From NCBI GenBank assembly GCA_025345505.1, contig JANVCC010000077.1, positions 9,789,163 to 9,853,162 on the forward strand: 64,000 nt of DNA, given 5' to 3'. The notes beneath the pieces are model-generated. The model made no database searches. It saw only the letters and a list, made by a program, of their open reading frames with translations, and was not told the DNA's origin. Shown here piece after piece: positions 1-28,769 of the stretch; the stretch's first letter is position 1; each line of letters opens with the position of its first letter. Origin of the DNA: Todiramphus chloris collaris (Eukaryota; Chordata; Aves; Coraciiformes; Alcedinidae). The translations under genes and the position numbers were made by a program.

Positions 1-1464
1 TTGCACGCATCGACTTAAGCCATGAGAAATCAATACTTTCTGAAATCCAAATCCGAGTGGTAAGGGGTTAGGTAGTGGTTGATTTCTGTAGTTAGAGAAA
101 TTACAACAGTGTAACAGTCACTCATAAAAAGCAGTATGGTGCAAGAGGCTCTTTGGTGCCAAAAAATTGTCAGTGATGCATTTATGAACGCTACTGAGTA
201 GAAAGCAATCCAAATTACAACTCTTCCTCGCAGTGCTACAGAAACATTTAAGGACACTGGAGACTCCCGTATCTTGAGCAGTCTGCGAAGAAATATCACC
301 ATTAAAGAAAAGCTGTATAAATATCAATGACAAAAGACTTCAATGCAAAAGTATATCCTATCTTTCATCCTGAAATACAGGTCAGGTACGGCCCAGCTCT
401 ACAGCAGGCATATTAAATAATCAGATTTAAGGTGATCTACACTGAGACCTGAAAGATCACTGCCTTAATCTTACACCCATATATATGGGCATTTATGTGG
501 CAGTGTACTTGCATCATCTAAAACTTCAGTAGTGCCTAAAGAACATACTGCTTACATACCAGCATGCATCTGAAACGTAGTCATACGTCAAACACCTAGA
601 ATTATGTAGAAACCCCCAATTTCAAGCGAAGTCTAAGAAATCTTAAAGTAAATTGCAATTCGTATATCTAGTGACTCGTGATCTTGTCGGTTTTTTTTAA
701 AAACCAGGTATGTGTAACAAAAATGCAGACTTACTTTCCCCCCTCCACCCCCCAAAACTACAATGTATAGGCCGATCCTCGCGTAGATATACACATATAT
801 ACAAAATTTATAGAAAAACAAGTGTCCTGTAGACAAGGTTCCTAACTTGAGTGGAAAAACATTACACATACCATAAAGGAGAAACAGAGATAAAGGGCCA
901 ATTCTGTCATCACAAGCACTTACGGTTCCACACAACTTCAGTCATTATTGCATGCATTAGGTGCCCAGAGTTACAAGTACCTCCGGGTACAGTTGAGCCA
1001 ACTGACTAAACTGCTCTTCCAGTACATCTCACTTTCAACCTGATCTAAAAAATCAAGGTACTATTTAGCATGTCAAGTAGAAGAGGAGGAAAAAAAAATA
1101 CCTCATGTGATTTGCTACAGCATTAAGTGTAGTTATTTGCACAACCTGGCTGGGTTTAACAAAACTGCAAGTTTCCATTTCAAAATCTACTCTAACTTGA
1201 AACACCTGCATGGTAAGAAACAGAAAAGATAAAATATGCAGCTTCTCCAACACTCGTGTACAGCTATCGTCTCTAAAATCAAACATTCCGTTTCTTTTAA
1301 AATGCAAGTTTGCTTCACTGAACTATCACTGCAAATCCTACTACTTTTTTTTTTGTTCTTTTTTTTTTAATTGTGCCTGCCTCCATGTATTTCAGTACAC
1401 AGCTGAAACACTTGCACCCTCTAGCTGTCACAGGTAAGACACAGTACTTGTATCTAACTTACAT
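1..1464. other. Non-coding stretch beyond the TIAL1 3' end
   Basis: This AT-rich stretch has no open reading frame with recognisable protein similarity on either strand. It lies downstream of the last TIAL1 polyadenylation signal I could identify, so it is either intergenic or an even more distal part of the TIAL1 3'UTR. A plus-strand segment at 1396-1433 has good-looking splice sites on both sides and is discussed as a finding. In mammals the next gene in this direction is RGS10, but none of its exons is visible here. Confidence 0.5.
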
Positions 1465-1481
1465 TCATTTTCAATTTCAAA

Positions 1482-1487
1482 TTTATT
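1482..1487 (-). terminator. Candidate distal TIAL1 polyadenylation signal
   Basis: TTTATT on the plus strand reads AATAAA in the TIAL1 transcript, about 1.5 kb after the stop codon. It is the most distal canonical hexamer I noticed in the 3'UTR-like stretch. Its use is inferred; transcript 3' ends would decide. Confidence 0.35.
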
Positions 1488-2708
1488 GAGGCAGTTTGTA
1501 TCAATGTATCCATAAAATAATTCAGAAATAACCCAAGTATACCACTGAAACATCTTCATGGTTTATCCATTTACACACTCAGTACACAAACAACCCAGCC
1601 TCTGTACAGGTTCATCACATGCAAACCACCCATAAAGACAAAAACTTTAATTAAAAATAAGTCACAACTCAGTGTACTGTTTCAACTGCATCTCCATTTA
1701 CCAAATGGCACATTGAATATTCTCTAAAATAAGATGTTTTTAACAATCTTGTTAAAAAATTCTTGGGCAAAATATTTCTAGACTTAAAAAACATCAAGAT
1801 TTTTCAAAACACTCAAGATACTATACAACTTATAATAACCTTGAAATAGGTTTACAAGGTTGTTAACCAAGGTATTTACATACCAAATAATGTAAAGCAA
1901 AAAATTTGTATTTCTAATGACAAAAAAGGTGATGCATTAAAGATTTATGAAATTAAAATTAAGGCTCTTTGTTATAGTTCTTTATGTAACTTTACATAAT
2001 AGCCAACTTTGGAAATGTCAGTCTTGCACATTCTTGTCAATCTACTGCGTTGAAAGCAGTAGAGTATATTAAGTATTACTTTGAATAATTACATTGCTAC
2101 TTCTATGTTTGAGCATGCTTTTGAAACACTGTAATTATGAACTATTTACAATGTGTAGCCTTCAAACTTTATGTAAAAGCACAAGTATGACTGTCTGATT
2201 GGAATACAAACAACATACTTGCAAGAAACGGTTTTACTTCTCAAAATAAAATGCAAATTACTACAGTCTTAATAAACAAACCAGCTCTGAAAAGTCTTAA
2301 CGTGTGCCTGAATGTGGACAGTAAGAGTTATGTGAAATTACTCAGACAGTACTGTTTTTCAGTTTAGACTGAACTATTCTTTGTATCAGACTGTTTTCTT
2401 TAAGCATGTAGAAAAATTAAATATTTTTTTAAAAAATTATTCCAAGACCTACATACACTTTCTGAGCTATGCCCATAGGTTTCTTGAAAAATCAATACTG
2501 TCTAGCAGGTTGTCATGATTGGTCCACAGTTTATTTCAGGATGTGTGTTCAACTGAAAGCAACTCGCTGTTTTTCAACATCATTTCTCTTAAAAAGCACA
2601 GTGATATAAAACACTGAAGACACAACAAAAAAAAATGGAATGGTAACCTAAAGATCAAATTCATTAGCCATTTCTCCTACTATATCAAAATTTGTAGTCA
2701 GAATTGTC

Positions 2709-2723
2709 TTTATTGACTTTATT
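2709..2723 (-). terminator. Tandem proximal TIAL1 polyadenylation signals
   Basis: Two AATAAA hexamers (plus-strand TTTATT at 2709-2714 and 2718-2723) sit 9 bp apart, about 260-270 nt after the TIAL1 stop. Paired canonical hexamers at this distance suggest a functional proximal site giving a short 3'UTR. Confidence 0.5.
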
Positions 2724-2981
2724 TTTAATTTTTGTACACAAAGAAAAACATGTTCATAATCCATCATGAAAAAAAACTTAAAAAGGCAGAACTAGAAGAC
2801 ATTTGTGTCCTTCACCAAAGCAAAGCTGTGCTAAAGGTTCCAAACATTTCCATTTTTAAAATAAATATTTTCTTTTTTTTTTTTTTTCCTTTTTTTTTTC
2901 ATTGTCTACATTCCAGTCTTCAGAATGTCACTGGAAACTGCAGCCTATCATGAAATACACACTTTTAAACAGAGTCCCAGC

Positions 2982-20635
<17,654 letters not shown>

Positions 20636-20926
20636 AATGGTGGGCGAGCGCCGCTCTCAGCTGCACCCGAGGGCAGCGCCGGAGGGGGGCTCCGCCACAC
20701 AGGGAGGCGACGGGAAGGTGAGGGTGAGGGCCCCGGCTCCCCCCGCTCCGTCTCGCCCCCTCGCCAGGTCCCGACACCGCAGCCCGAACAGGAGAGGGAA
20801 GAAGCACCACAAAATGGCCGCCGCCACCAGACACTCAGGAAGCCGCGCTTTGCGCAGCCGCGCCCCGCCGGCCCGCTCCCTCTCGGACCGGATTCTCCTT
20901 CCCGGTCCCCGCCGCCGCGCCGCGGA

Positions 20927-20944
20927 GCGCGCTGGGGATCGTAG
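20927..20944 (-). promoter_or_regulatory. ZNF143/SBS-like motif A
   Basis: On the minus strand this reads CTACGATCCCCAGCGCGC, close to the SBS consensus (ACTACA..TCCCAG..TGC) bound by ZNF143 and THAP11. It lies about 300 bp upstream of the TIAL1 start codon. Confidence 0.55.
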
Positions 20945-20988
20945 GCGCTGACGGGGCGAGCACGGCGGGACGGCGAGGGGGCCCGCCG

Positions 20989-21007
20989 GCCTTCTGGACG
21001 CTGTAGT
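20989..21007 (-). promoter_or_regulatory. ZNF143/SBS-like motif B
   Basis: The minus strand reads ACTACAGCGTCCAGAAGGC, matching the ACTACA half and most of the CCAG-GC half of the SBS motif. It is the second of three such sites within about 150 bp. Confidence 0.6.
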
Positions 21008-21058
21008 CCTCTGGCCGCGCACCGCGCCGCAGGCCCACGGGGAGCCGGACGGGGAGAA

Positions 21059-21078
21059 ACTACCGCTCCCAGCAGGCC
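21059..21078 (+). promoter_or_regulatory. ZNF143/SBS-like motif C
   Basis: The plus strand reads ACTACCGCTCCCAGCAGGCC, a near-consensus SBS element. It is in the opposite orientation to sites A and B. Confidence 0.65.
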
Positions 21079-21121
21079 GTGCGGGAGAGGGGCAGCGGGC
21101 GGGGCGGATCCCGCGGCGGCG

Positions 21122-21126
21122 ATTGG
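21122..21126 (-). promoter_or_regulatory. CCAAT box
   Basis: ATTGG on the plus strand (CGATTGGCC context) is an inverted CCAAT box, the NF-Y site, about 490 bp upstream of the TIAL1 start codon, just upstream of the SBS cluster. Confidence 0.45.
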
Positions 21127-21327
21127 CCGCTAGCAGCCCGGGAACATTCGCCCGGCGGCGGGGCCGAGAGCCGCGGGGCCCATCTCCGGCCTCGGGCCCG
21201 GCCCCTGCTGGGTGCCGCCAGCTCCTTCAGGCGTAGCCGGGGGAAGCCCGTGCTGAACCGCAGGCCCTCGGGGGTTTCTCTTCGGTGGGGGAGCTGAAGC
21301 GTGGCGATGGTGTGTGCCTAAGTGGCC

Positions 21328-21333
21328 AATAAA
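21328..21333 (+). terminator. AATAAA just upstream of the TIAL1 promoter, antisense direction
   Basis: A canonical polyadenylation hexamer occurs at the edge of the CpG island, reading away from TIAL1. In bidirectional CpG promoters such early signals typically terminate short upstream antisense transcripts. That such a transcript exists here is inference. Confidence 0.3.
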
Positions 21334-21422
21334 GCGATCTGGTTCCGCTCAGGGGCTCGCCTGTGAATGTCTGGTTTAGTGCCGTGTGCTTGCTGAAGGG
21401 AGTCTGATTTACACTAGAACAT

Positions 21423-21937
21423 GGAATCGTAGAATGTTTTAGGTTGGAAAAGACCTTTAAGATCATCCAGTCCAACTGTTAACGCTGCCAGGGCACCACT
21501 AAACCACGTCCCTCAGCACCACGTCTACACAGCTTTGAAACCTCTCCAGGGATCACGGGGACTCTACCACTGCCCTGGGCAGCCTGGGACAGCCCTGGAC
21601 AACCCTTGCAGTGAATAAACTTTCCCTAATATCCACCCTAAACCTTCGCTGGTGCAACCTGAAGCAGTTTCCTCCTGTTCTATCACTTGATACCTGGAAG
21701 GAGAGACCGGCCCCCAGCTCATTCCAACCTCCTTTCAGGGTGTTGTGGAGAGTGAGAAGGGCTTCCCTGAGCATCCTTTTCTCCAGGCTCAACAACTCCA
21801 GGTCCCTCAGCCACTCCTTGTAAGACCCTAGGCCTCTCACCAGCTTCATTGCCCTTCTTTGGACATGTTCCAGTACCTCAATGTGTTTCTTGAACTGAAC
21901 ACAGTATTTGACGTGCAGCTTCACCAGTGCCAAATAA
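21423..21937 (-). mobile_element. CR1 LINE, 5'-truncated copy with 3' end of the reverse-transcriptase ORF
   Basis: The minus strand reads in the CR1 sense. The translation retains the family's reverse-transcriptase C-terminal signature (EVLEHVQRRAMKLVRGL, then LRDLELLSLEKRMLREALL). The 3' end is marked on the plus strand by GAATCGTAGAATG followed by TTGGAAAAGACC. The reading frame is degraded near the end and only about 0.5 kb remains. It is inserted about 120 bp beyond the TIAL1 CpG island. Confidence 0.9.
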
Positions 21938-23814
21938 GGTGGACAAAATTCACTGGTTCTGCTGGCCTCACTATTTTAGATACGGTGCTACTGCTTGTTG
22001 CATTCACAAGCAAAGATCATGATTTTATATACCATCCAACAGTGTATAAAACACATATGCTACCAACAATACAGCCTGGCTGTCTTCACACAACACAGTG
22101 TGTAAGTGAGGATGATGATTGTTAGATGTGTAATACTTAAAGAGCTCAGCAAGAGCAGAGGCAAAGAGGAAAGAGGCCTGTTGGTCTTGTTTCTTTCCAC
22201 ACAGACCATAATGAGGTGCTTCAGGGGAAGCATAATCTGGGGCACTGTTATTTGGGACCATGAAACCAACCTCTATGGTAAGCACAGAAGAAAGCACTTA
22301 GCACTCAGAACCCCAAACAGAGATGGTTATCACAAAGCAGAACTTGGTGCCAGCAACTGGAGCTCAGGACAAACAATGGAGCAGTGACCATGTCTCAGAG
22401 TAGTTTCAAAGGAAGAAGCCTTGTGCATTATCGTCCTTCATCGGCCATTTCAGCAGAGGCACTGAACAATGATTTCTGGAAACTCTTCTCCTTTTTACAT
22501 CAAACATAAATAACCCTGCTAACATCATTAAACTGTTCTCACTACAACAATAACAAAAAAAAAAAAGGTTTAGGAAGATTTTTTTATGGTAACGTCTTTA
22601 GCTAGTGAGAAGTTAAGTTAGGAATTGTCAGTGAGGAAATGGATCAGAATAGCTCTGCATAGGCAGAGTACGAGTATCCTCACGTGCAGTTCCCTCAGGA
22701 TAATCACAGCACCCTTACTCTGGAGGAAACTCAATGTAGATGCATATTGAATATTCAAATACTCCTAAATACTCTCCCTCTTCCAAAATAGTATCATTAT
22801 GGGGAAAACTGCCTTTATACTTACCAAACTTGGTATTTTCATGCCTGCTGCTCACACGGTAATGTTTTCCTGTCGTTAACTTAAACATGCAAGACTGCTG
22901 CCAGGCATAGATTTCTGGAAGAAGCTATTCTAGCTCATAGATGCTGATATAGATGGCTTAAGTAATTTATTAAATACACAGAAGGTCGAACACATATGGA
23001 ATTACTGGAATACTCTAACCATGGGTTTTGAAAACCAAAGATCTGCATATAAAGAATCTACATATCCAGCAGAGCTCGAACACATTATTTTATCAGGTAC
23101 TGCCACTGGCTACAGCAGTGGAAGGAGGGAAGAACAAGAAGGAGAGAAGTGGTGAGCACTGGCAGTGGGGGCGAACGCCAGCAGCCTATGGCTTTAAAGT
23201 GGCCTGTATGGTGCCCTGCATATGCCTGAGTCTGAGATCTGGTGTAAACCACGTATTTCTGTAGCATGGGCAAAACTGCCTCTCGATGCAAACCATCTGG
23301 GTGGCTCTCTGAGTGTCTGCACAGGGACTCATTAATGGCTCAGGTCATTAACCGACAGCACGGCAGGAGTTTGCACTGCTCTGTAGGTCCCCTAAATTTC
23401 ACTAGTGGACCTGCGTGATCCATACCTGGCAGAATGAAGTCTTGGCACAGCACACACAGATTAGCAATGCTTCCTGGTAATGCCCGTGGGCTAAAAAAGT
23501 GAGTGAAACCAGAGTACACATCTGTACAAATAATTTAATTCCATGTTCTACCCTGAGAAGAGACACTTGATTTACAGCAGCCATATAAAGCAGTCGTCTG
23601 CTCTTTCAGAGACATGTAGTTTTGTAAAGATTATGTTACCAAAATATTTTACATGTTCTGCCATATGCAAATAACCAGTCATCTCCCAAACGCAAGCGAA
23701 GCAGCGCTAAATGTCATTCCCCTCTTCCCTTAAAAAAATGTTGGAGTAGAGCTTTAATAAAGTTTCACACAAACCTTCCTCATTTCATGCCCTTACCTTG
23801 ATTTTCTCTGCTTT

Positions 23815-23918
23815 TGGTGGTTTTGTTTTTGTGTGTTTTTTTTTCTGTGGGTTTTTTGTTTGTTTCTGTTTGGTTTTGGTGTTTTGTTTGGGGTTTTTTT
23901 TGTTTTATTTTGTTTCCC
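23815..23918. repeat. T/G-rich low-complexity tract
   Basis: About 100 bp made almost entirely of T and G on the plus strand, with runs such as GGGGTTTTTTTTG. Probably simple-sequence DNA; no element boundaries are visible. Confidence 0.8.
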
Positions 23919-25300
23919 CAGCATTGCCCAGAGAACTTTTTAAAAAGTAGCAAGTGAGAAAGGTCATGGCAGAAGACACACATGTCTGAATCTATAGATT
24001 TTCCACGTATATATATCTCTATATACCTCTATATCATCAGATCAATATGTGAAATTATTTATTTCACATGTTTGGTTATTTATTTGGCCTCTAGACAGTA
24101 AATCACAGGGATTCTCTGGGTGTTATGATAGATTCCAGTGCTTACAGCTCCAGGAGACAATGCGGTGTGACAGATGAGGTGCTGCGAGACTGAGCGGCTT
24201 TCTGGTGCCCATTACTGCCTAGCCTCAATAATGTGCATCACTCTCATAACTGCCAAGTCCGTGACAGTGCAAGTATTTTTGTTTAATGCAGCAATAAAAA
24301 TATATTTTTTTTTTTAAATAGAGGGAAAAATATTTCCTGAGTTCAAGCTTTTCACGCTGTATTAATCAAAACTTACAGCACTGGTGCTTCTGTTTTATTT
24401 TGTTAGTCATTTGAGCGTGTAGGAATGATATGAAGAGCTGATAACAGAAATAATTTGTGCCAAACAAATCCAGAATGAATGACTATAAAAAATGCTTCAG
24501 ACGTTTCCTAAACCACATCATGTTGTTCCATCCATGAAACCAAAGAAGCCTTTGGTAGGAACCCAGAACTGATTCCTTACACCAGTCCAGGGTATCGCAG
24601 AAAACCTTCAGCAAAGCTGAGAACAAGGTCAAGGAAATGGATGGATAATGTACCAGAAAATGGAACATCAGTTGACACAAAAATTGTCCTCTGGACATGA
24701 GTTTAAAAAGCAACTAAGGTTCATTTCAGTTTCAGAGATATCATGGGATCATAGAATAGTACACAACATGTAAGATCCCTGCAACTTGTAGACAGAAAGG
24801 AGGCATAGATTTAATTACATCAGCATCCAAGGAGTGAAGCGATTTATTAATAACTCAGAAATCTCAAAGTATGTACAGAAAGCTAAGGATTTCTATGAGA
24901 TTTAAGGACAGATTTGCAGAATTCTTAGTGCTGGATAGCATTGATCCCAGGAGAACTCTGGAAACACTGCTGTGAAATTATGTTTTCCCACTAACAAGTA
25001 CCTTTAGAGATTTGTTAATTACCACATCTTAATCTGTTTGATATGTACCTTGATGCCTTTCTATAGCTCTAATCTGCTAAACTGAGTGTCATGTAGTGTT
25101 ACGGAAAGACAATAATTCATTAAGTACAGTGACCCGTTTTATGTCTGCAGGTATTTTTATTAAGCAAAGCAAAAACCTCCCTTAAAAATGCCATAAGGGC
25201 TATTGATTAGGCTTATGTTTCATACAACCATTTTTTAGGCACTGAATCCTAAGTAGTCTGTCTGTTAATTTATTTAGAGCTGGTTAAAGTTACATGAATC

Positions 25301-25359
25301 ATTTTTCTTCCTTTTATTTTCTCTTTTTTTTTCTTCTTTTTTTCTTTTTTTTGAATTTT
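25301..25359. repeat. T-rich polypyrimidine tract
   Basis: About 60 bp of T with scattered C on the plus strand. Simple-sequence DNA. Confidence 0.8.
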
Positions 25360-28300
25360 GACACAGTATTTGTGTTTACTCCGTTTTCTGGAATTTCCCT
25401 ACTATTGCAGGATTTCTTGTATTAGCAGGATGAGAACCTTCAGCCCACTCCTTGAAGATCCTCCTGTAAGAGTGGTTCAGGCTGACTGGCTTTAAAAGAA
25501 ATGGTTCTTTCCAATCAATATCCTACTTGTCCAAAAGACTGAAAACAAAATTGTCAGTTGTTTATAACCAGAGCTCCCCATTGATTGAAACAGACGGTTC
25601 CACTCAAAAATCAGTGTCAGAGTATCAACCTCAGGCAGTAGATCCCACTTGTCAGGGTTAAACGATTGTTTTTGCTTAAGCAAGAAGTTTTGACAGTTTA
25701 TCTGGAAAGAGTGAGCTAAACGATACCTCACAGCTGCTTTATTACCCAAGAATGAGGTCAAAATAAGAGGATCTGATTTTTGGGCAAACACAATCAAGAC
25801 AGTCGACCTTGTCTTGTAGTGAAAAGATCAGTTTTTCAGCTCGATGTGGTTGGTTTTTCTCTACTGATATAGAGGCCTGAGGACACTTCTGGAATGTGCA
25901 AGAGACTTTTTCAAACAGCTACATGTGCCATTTAGCAAGAGCTAACAACCTTTATGTGGTGTTTTGCTTTGCTGCTTCTTTTCTGAAGCATTCCTTAATA
26001 ACAAGAGCCTTCAGCAAATTTATATCTCATTAGATTTGTATTACAAATTGAAACCAGAAACGTCAGCCTACAGAGAAGTTTAGTATCTCCCATGTCCTGA
26101 CAAACCAGAGATATAAGTTCAAGTAAGATGCAGGAATTCTCATCTGAAACAGCTCACAAACAAAGTCTCTCAGATGCTCCAAGTAAGCTGCCCTCTGTTT
26201 CAATGCACCTATGGCTGACCAAGGCAGCAGGAAGCATTAGGAATGAAATGAAGAAGTTATCAAATGAGAAAGGAGTTAAATTATAAATTAAGACAACATT
26301 TATATTCTGTGGGCAGACGCTTATCTCTGTTTTCCAGCACCACTCTGCTTATTCCAGTGGGCAGCTGATGGTACACAACATTCTCTGCAAACAGTTTTCG
26401 CTAACTATAGTCTCAAGCAAAGGAACTGTTTGGGACCAGCCTCTTGATTTATCTCTTTGTCAGAGCAGCTTATCTAAAAGAACTTGTTAGCTTGCATACC
26501 ATATTCTTAATTACATACAACATGTCTGGGAGCTGTACTGTGGCAGTGAAACTTTGCAGAGATGGTTTGCTAACTTGTCTTCACCTCGGCTCTAAAATCA
26601 AAACACTTCTAATTTTTTTAATAGGTTTGTTTTTTTTTTTTTTATTCTACAGAACCTGCATTTTACAGATTTATGAAGAAACTGAAACACAGAAAAGGTT
26701 TGGGTTCCTTACCTTACCATTGCCTTAGGCCACTGGAGGTCTACCTACAAGCTACCCTAGGAGAGCAACACGGCATTAAGAATAGGGGCACCCCAGGAAG
26801 CAGAAGGCAGTGCAACCTTTGGCACCTCTGCCTTCCCAGAAGTGAGAAGGAAGGTACAAGGCAGGAAGGGAGAAATTTGGGGCACAGCACACTTCTGTGA
26901 TTTTGGTTTGCGAGAGAGTCTTTGAGGGGCTATTCTCATCCGGCATGACGCAGAGCAGCAGTGACACTGCAAGATGCAGGACAGTCAGGTCAGAGACCTG
27001 CTGAGAAGTAGGAGGAAGGAAAAAAAAGACTTAAACACAATCTTTTCTTGCTCTCCATTGTCCTCACTTCAACAGGAAGAGGGTTAGTCTTGATATCCAG
27101 GCTCTTTAAATCTAATTACTTTCATTTGTCTTCTTTTACAGATCAAATTATCCTTCCAAAGAACAGCAGGTGCAATGAGACTTAAAATAACTCTTCAAAT
27201 ATGGAAACTTTCAGATGTATAATAGAGAAACCTGGGGCAAAATTCAGAGGTCTCCTCATGACTGTTACCCAGCCCTTGGTCAGAGTGGTCAGTGTCCTGT
27301 GAGCTAACTGTGATTTAGCACAGAGTTATGGAGTACAAACAGGAAAGGAGTCTGAACTTAAATCACGTCCTAAGAACATACTTTCCACTCTGACCTTGGG
27401 TTTGGTTTTATTTTTCTTGTGTGTGTGTTGGGGGTGGGATGGGTGTGTTCTTTGTTTTGTGGTTTTTATTCTGTTTTTGTTTTTCTTTCTCCCCAAGATC
27501 TAATGCTTCATCTAAATGAAATGTATTTAGGATTTATCTGGCTTAGCTGTAAATGTTGACAGTTACAAGGAAACAGGGATAATAATCTGAGCTATTTGAA
27601 TTTTGCAACTCCTAAGCACACAGATACAGACATACCCAAGCCTCTTTCCTCACAGCAGACAAGCAGGAGACCAGAGCTAGGTCAGGATGGGAGCTGAGCA
27701 ATGTAAACTAATTAACAGCAATGCACAGAGAAATGGAAAAGTCAAATGATTAAAGATTAAAAAAATGAGAAAACACAAAGAAGGCTCAGTTTGCTCCACT
27801 GAAATGCTTTTTATTTTAATTAAACCAAAATGTTCTCTGATTTTAACACCAGTTACTTGTTTTCTAAGAGAAAGAAATCTTACCTATGGGTTAAAACCAG
27901 AAGAGTCCATTCTGTTTTTTCATGTAGTCCACTGACCCCATCAATTCTTCTAAAACATCTGCTTGTAATGACAGACTGCACTAGGAACTGCAACTGAGGG
28001 AAAGCAAATTACATTTCAGCTTTATGTTTCAGGTAAATGTTCCCCCTCCCCAGTTATCTTACAGTTTGAGCAGGAGGCTGTGAGAAAGCCAAAGATATCT
28101 TCATCAATTGTTCCCACACAATTCCTCTGAGCTGAAACTGTTTCTCACATGGAAGTAGAACTTAATCGGGAAGCATCTAGGGCCTTTACACATCAAAAGG
28201 TCATTCCACCAAAAATAAACATAAAGACACTGCCAGCTTAATGAAAGTTTACTTCAAGTGCCATCCAGAATTTGTCATCTACTTGTCAGCTTTTAATTTG

Positions 28301-28747
28301 TGACAAGAAAACACACATATAGCCTAAAATAAAATAAACCCTTCTGTTATGTCACACTGTTCCTATTTGATCATAATCTAAACTCTGAAAAAACATTGGA
28401 TGTGATCCCACAGGCATAACAGGAGCAAAATGTGATCTGACAAAATCAGTGAGCTAAATACACAAACAGACTGATACAGTTTTGCTTTCCTGAAGCTAAC
28501 AAAAAGACACTTTGAAGATCACATCCCTGTCTCAACTGGAGCTGCTTTCAAATGCTCAGGTGTTCACAGCGTCTTCATTTCTGTCATTAAACTGAGTAAA
28601 AATAATCCAAGGGAATACAATTCCCTGGACATCTTAACAGAAGCTCTGCTTGATGAGCAGTGAATGGAAGATGGACCAGGTCTCAATGTCCCTTTTGGTT
28701 GCCTGCAGCTTTGATAATCTTAACAAAAGGAGACAATTCCAATACTC

Positions 28748-28769
28748 TTTTTTTTTTTTTTTTTTTTTT
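28748..28769. repeat. Poly-T tract (22 T)
   Basis: An uninterrupted run of 22 T. It could be the A-tail of a minus-strand retroposed sequence, but no recognisable element precedes it. Confidence 0.9.

Larger units (their letters stand above)
1465..2981 (-). other. TIAL1: TIAL1 3' untranslated region (approximate extent)
   Basis: This is the sequence directly after the TIAL1 stop codon on the minus strand. It is AT-rich, lacks coding potential and contains several AATAAA signals, at 2718-2723, 2709-2714, 2530-2535 and 1482-1487. A long 3'UTR with alternative polyadenylation is known for mammalian TIAL1, so the far boundary here is inferred from the last clear signal and not observed. A T-rich tract at about 2870-2900 on the plus strand reads as an A-rich tract in the transcript. 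Confidence 0.6.

Noticed and set aside
21553-21933. A 126-aa minus-strand open frame that could be taken for a gene
   Set aside because: The sequence is the C-terminal part of the CR1 reverse transcriptase, so it is reported as a mobile element.
24744-24770. A possible CR1 3' end (GGGATCATAGAATAG)
   Set aside because: Only about 15 bp match and the following sequence does not continue as CR1, so it may be chance.
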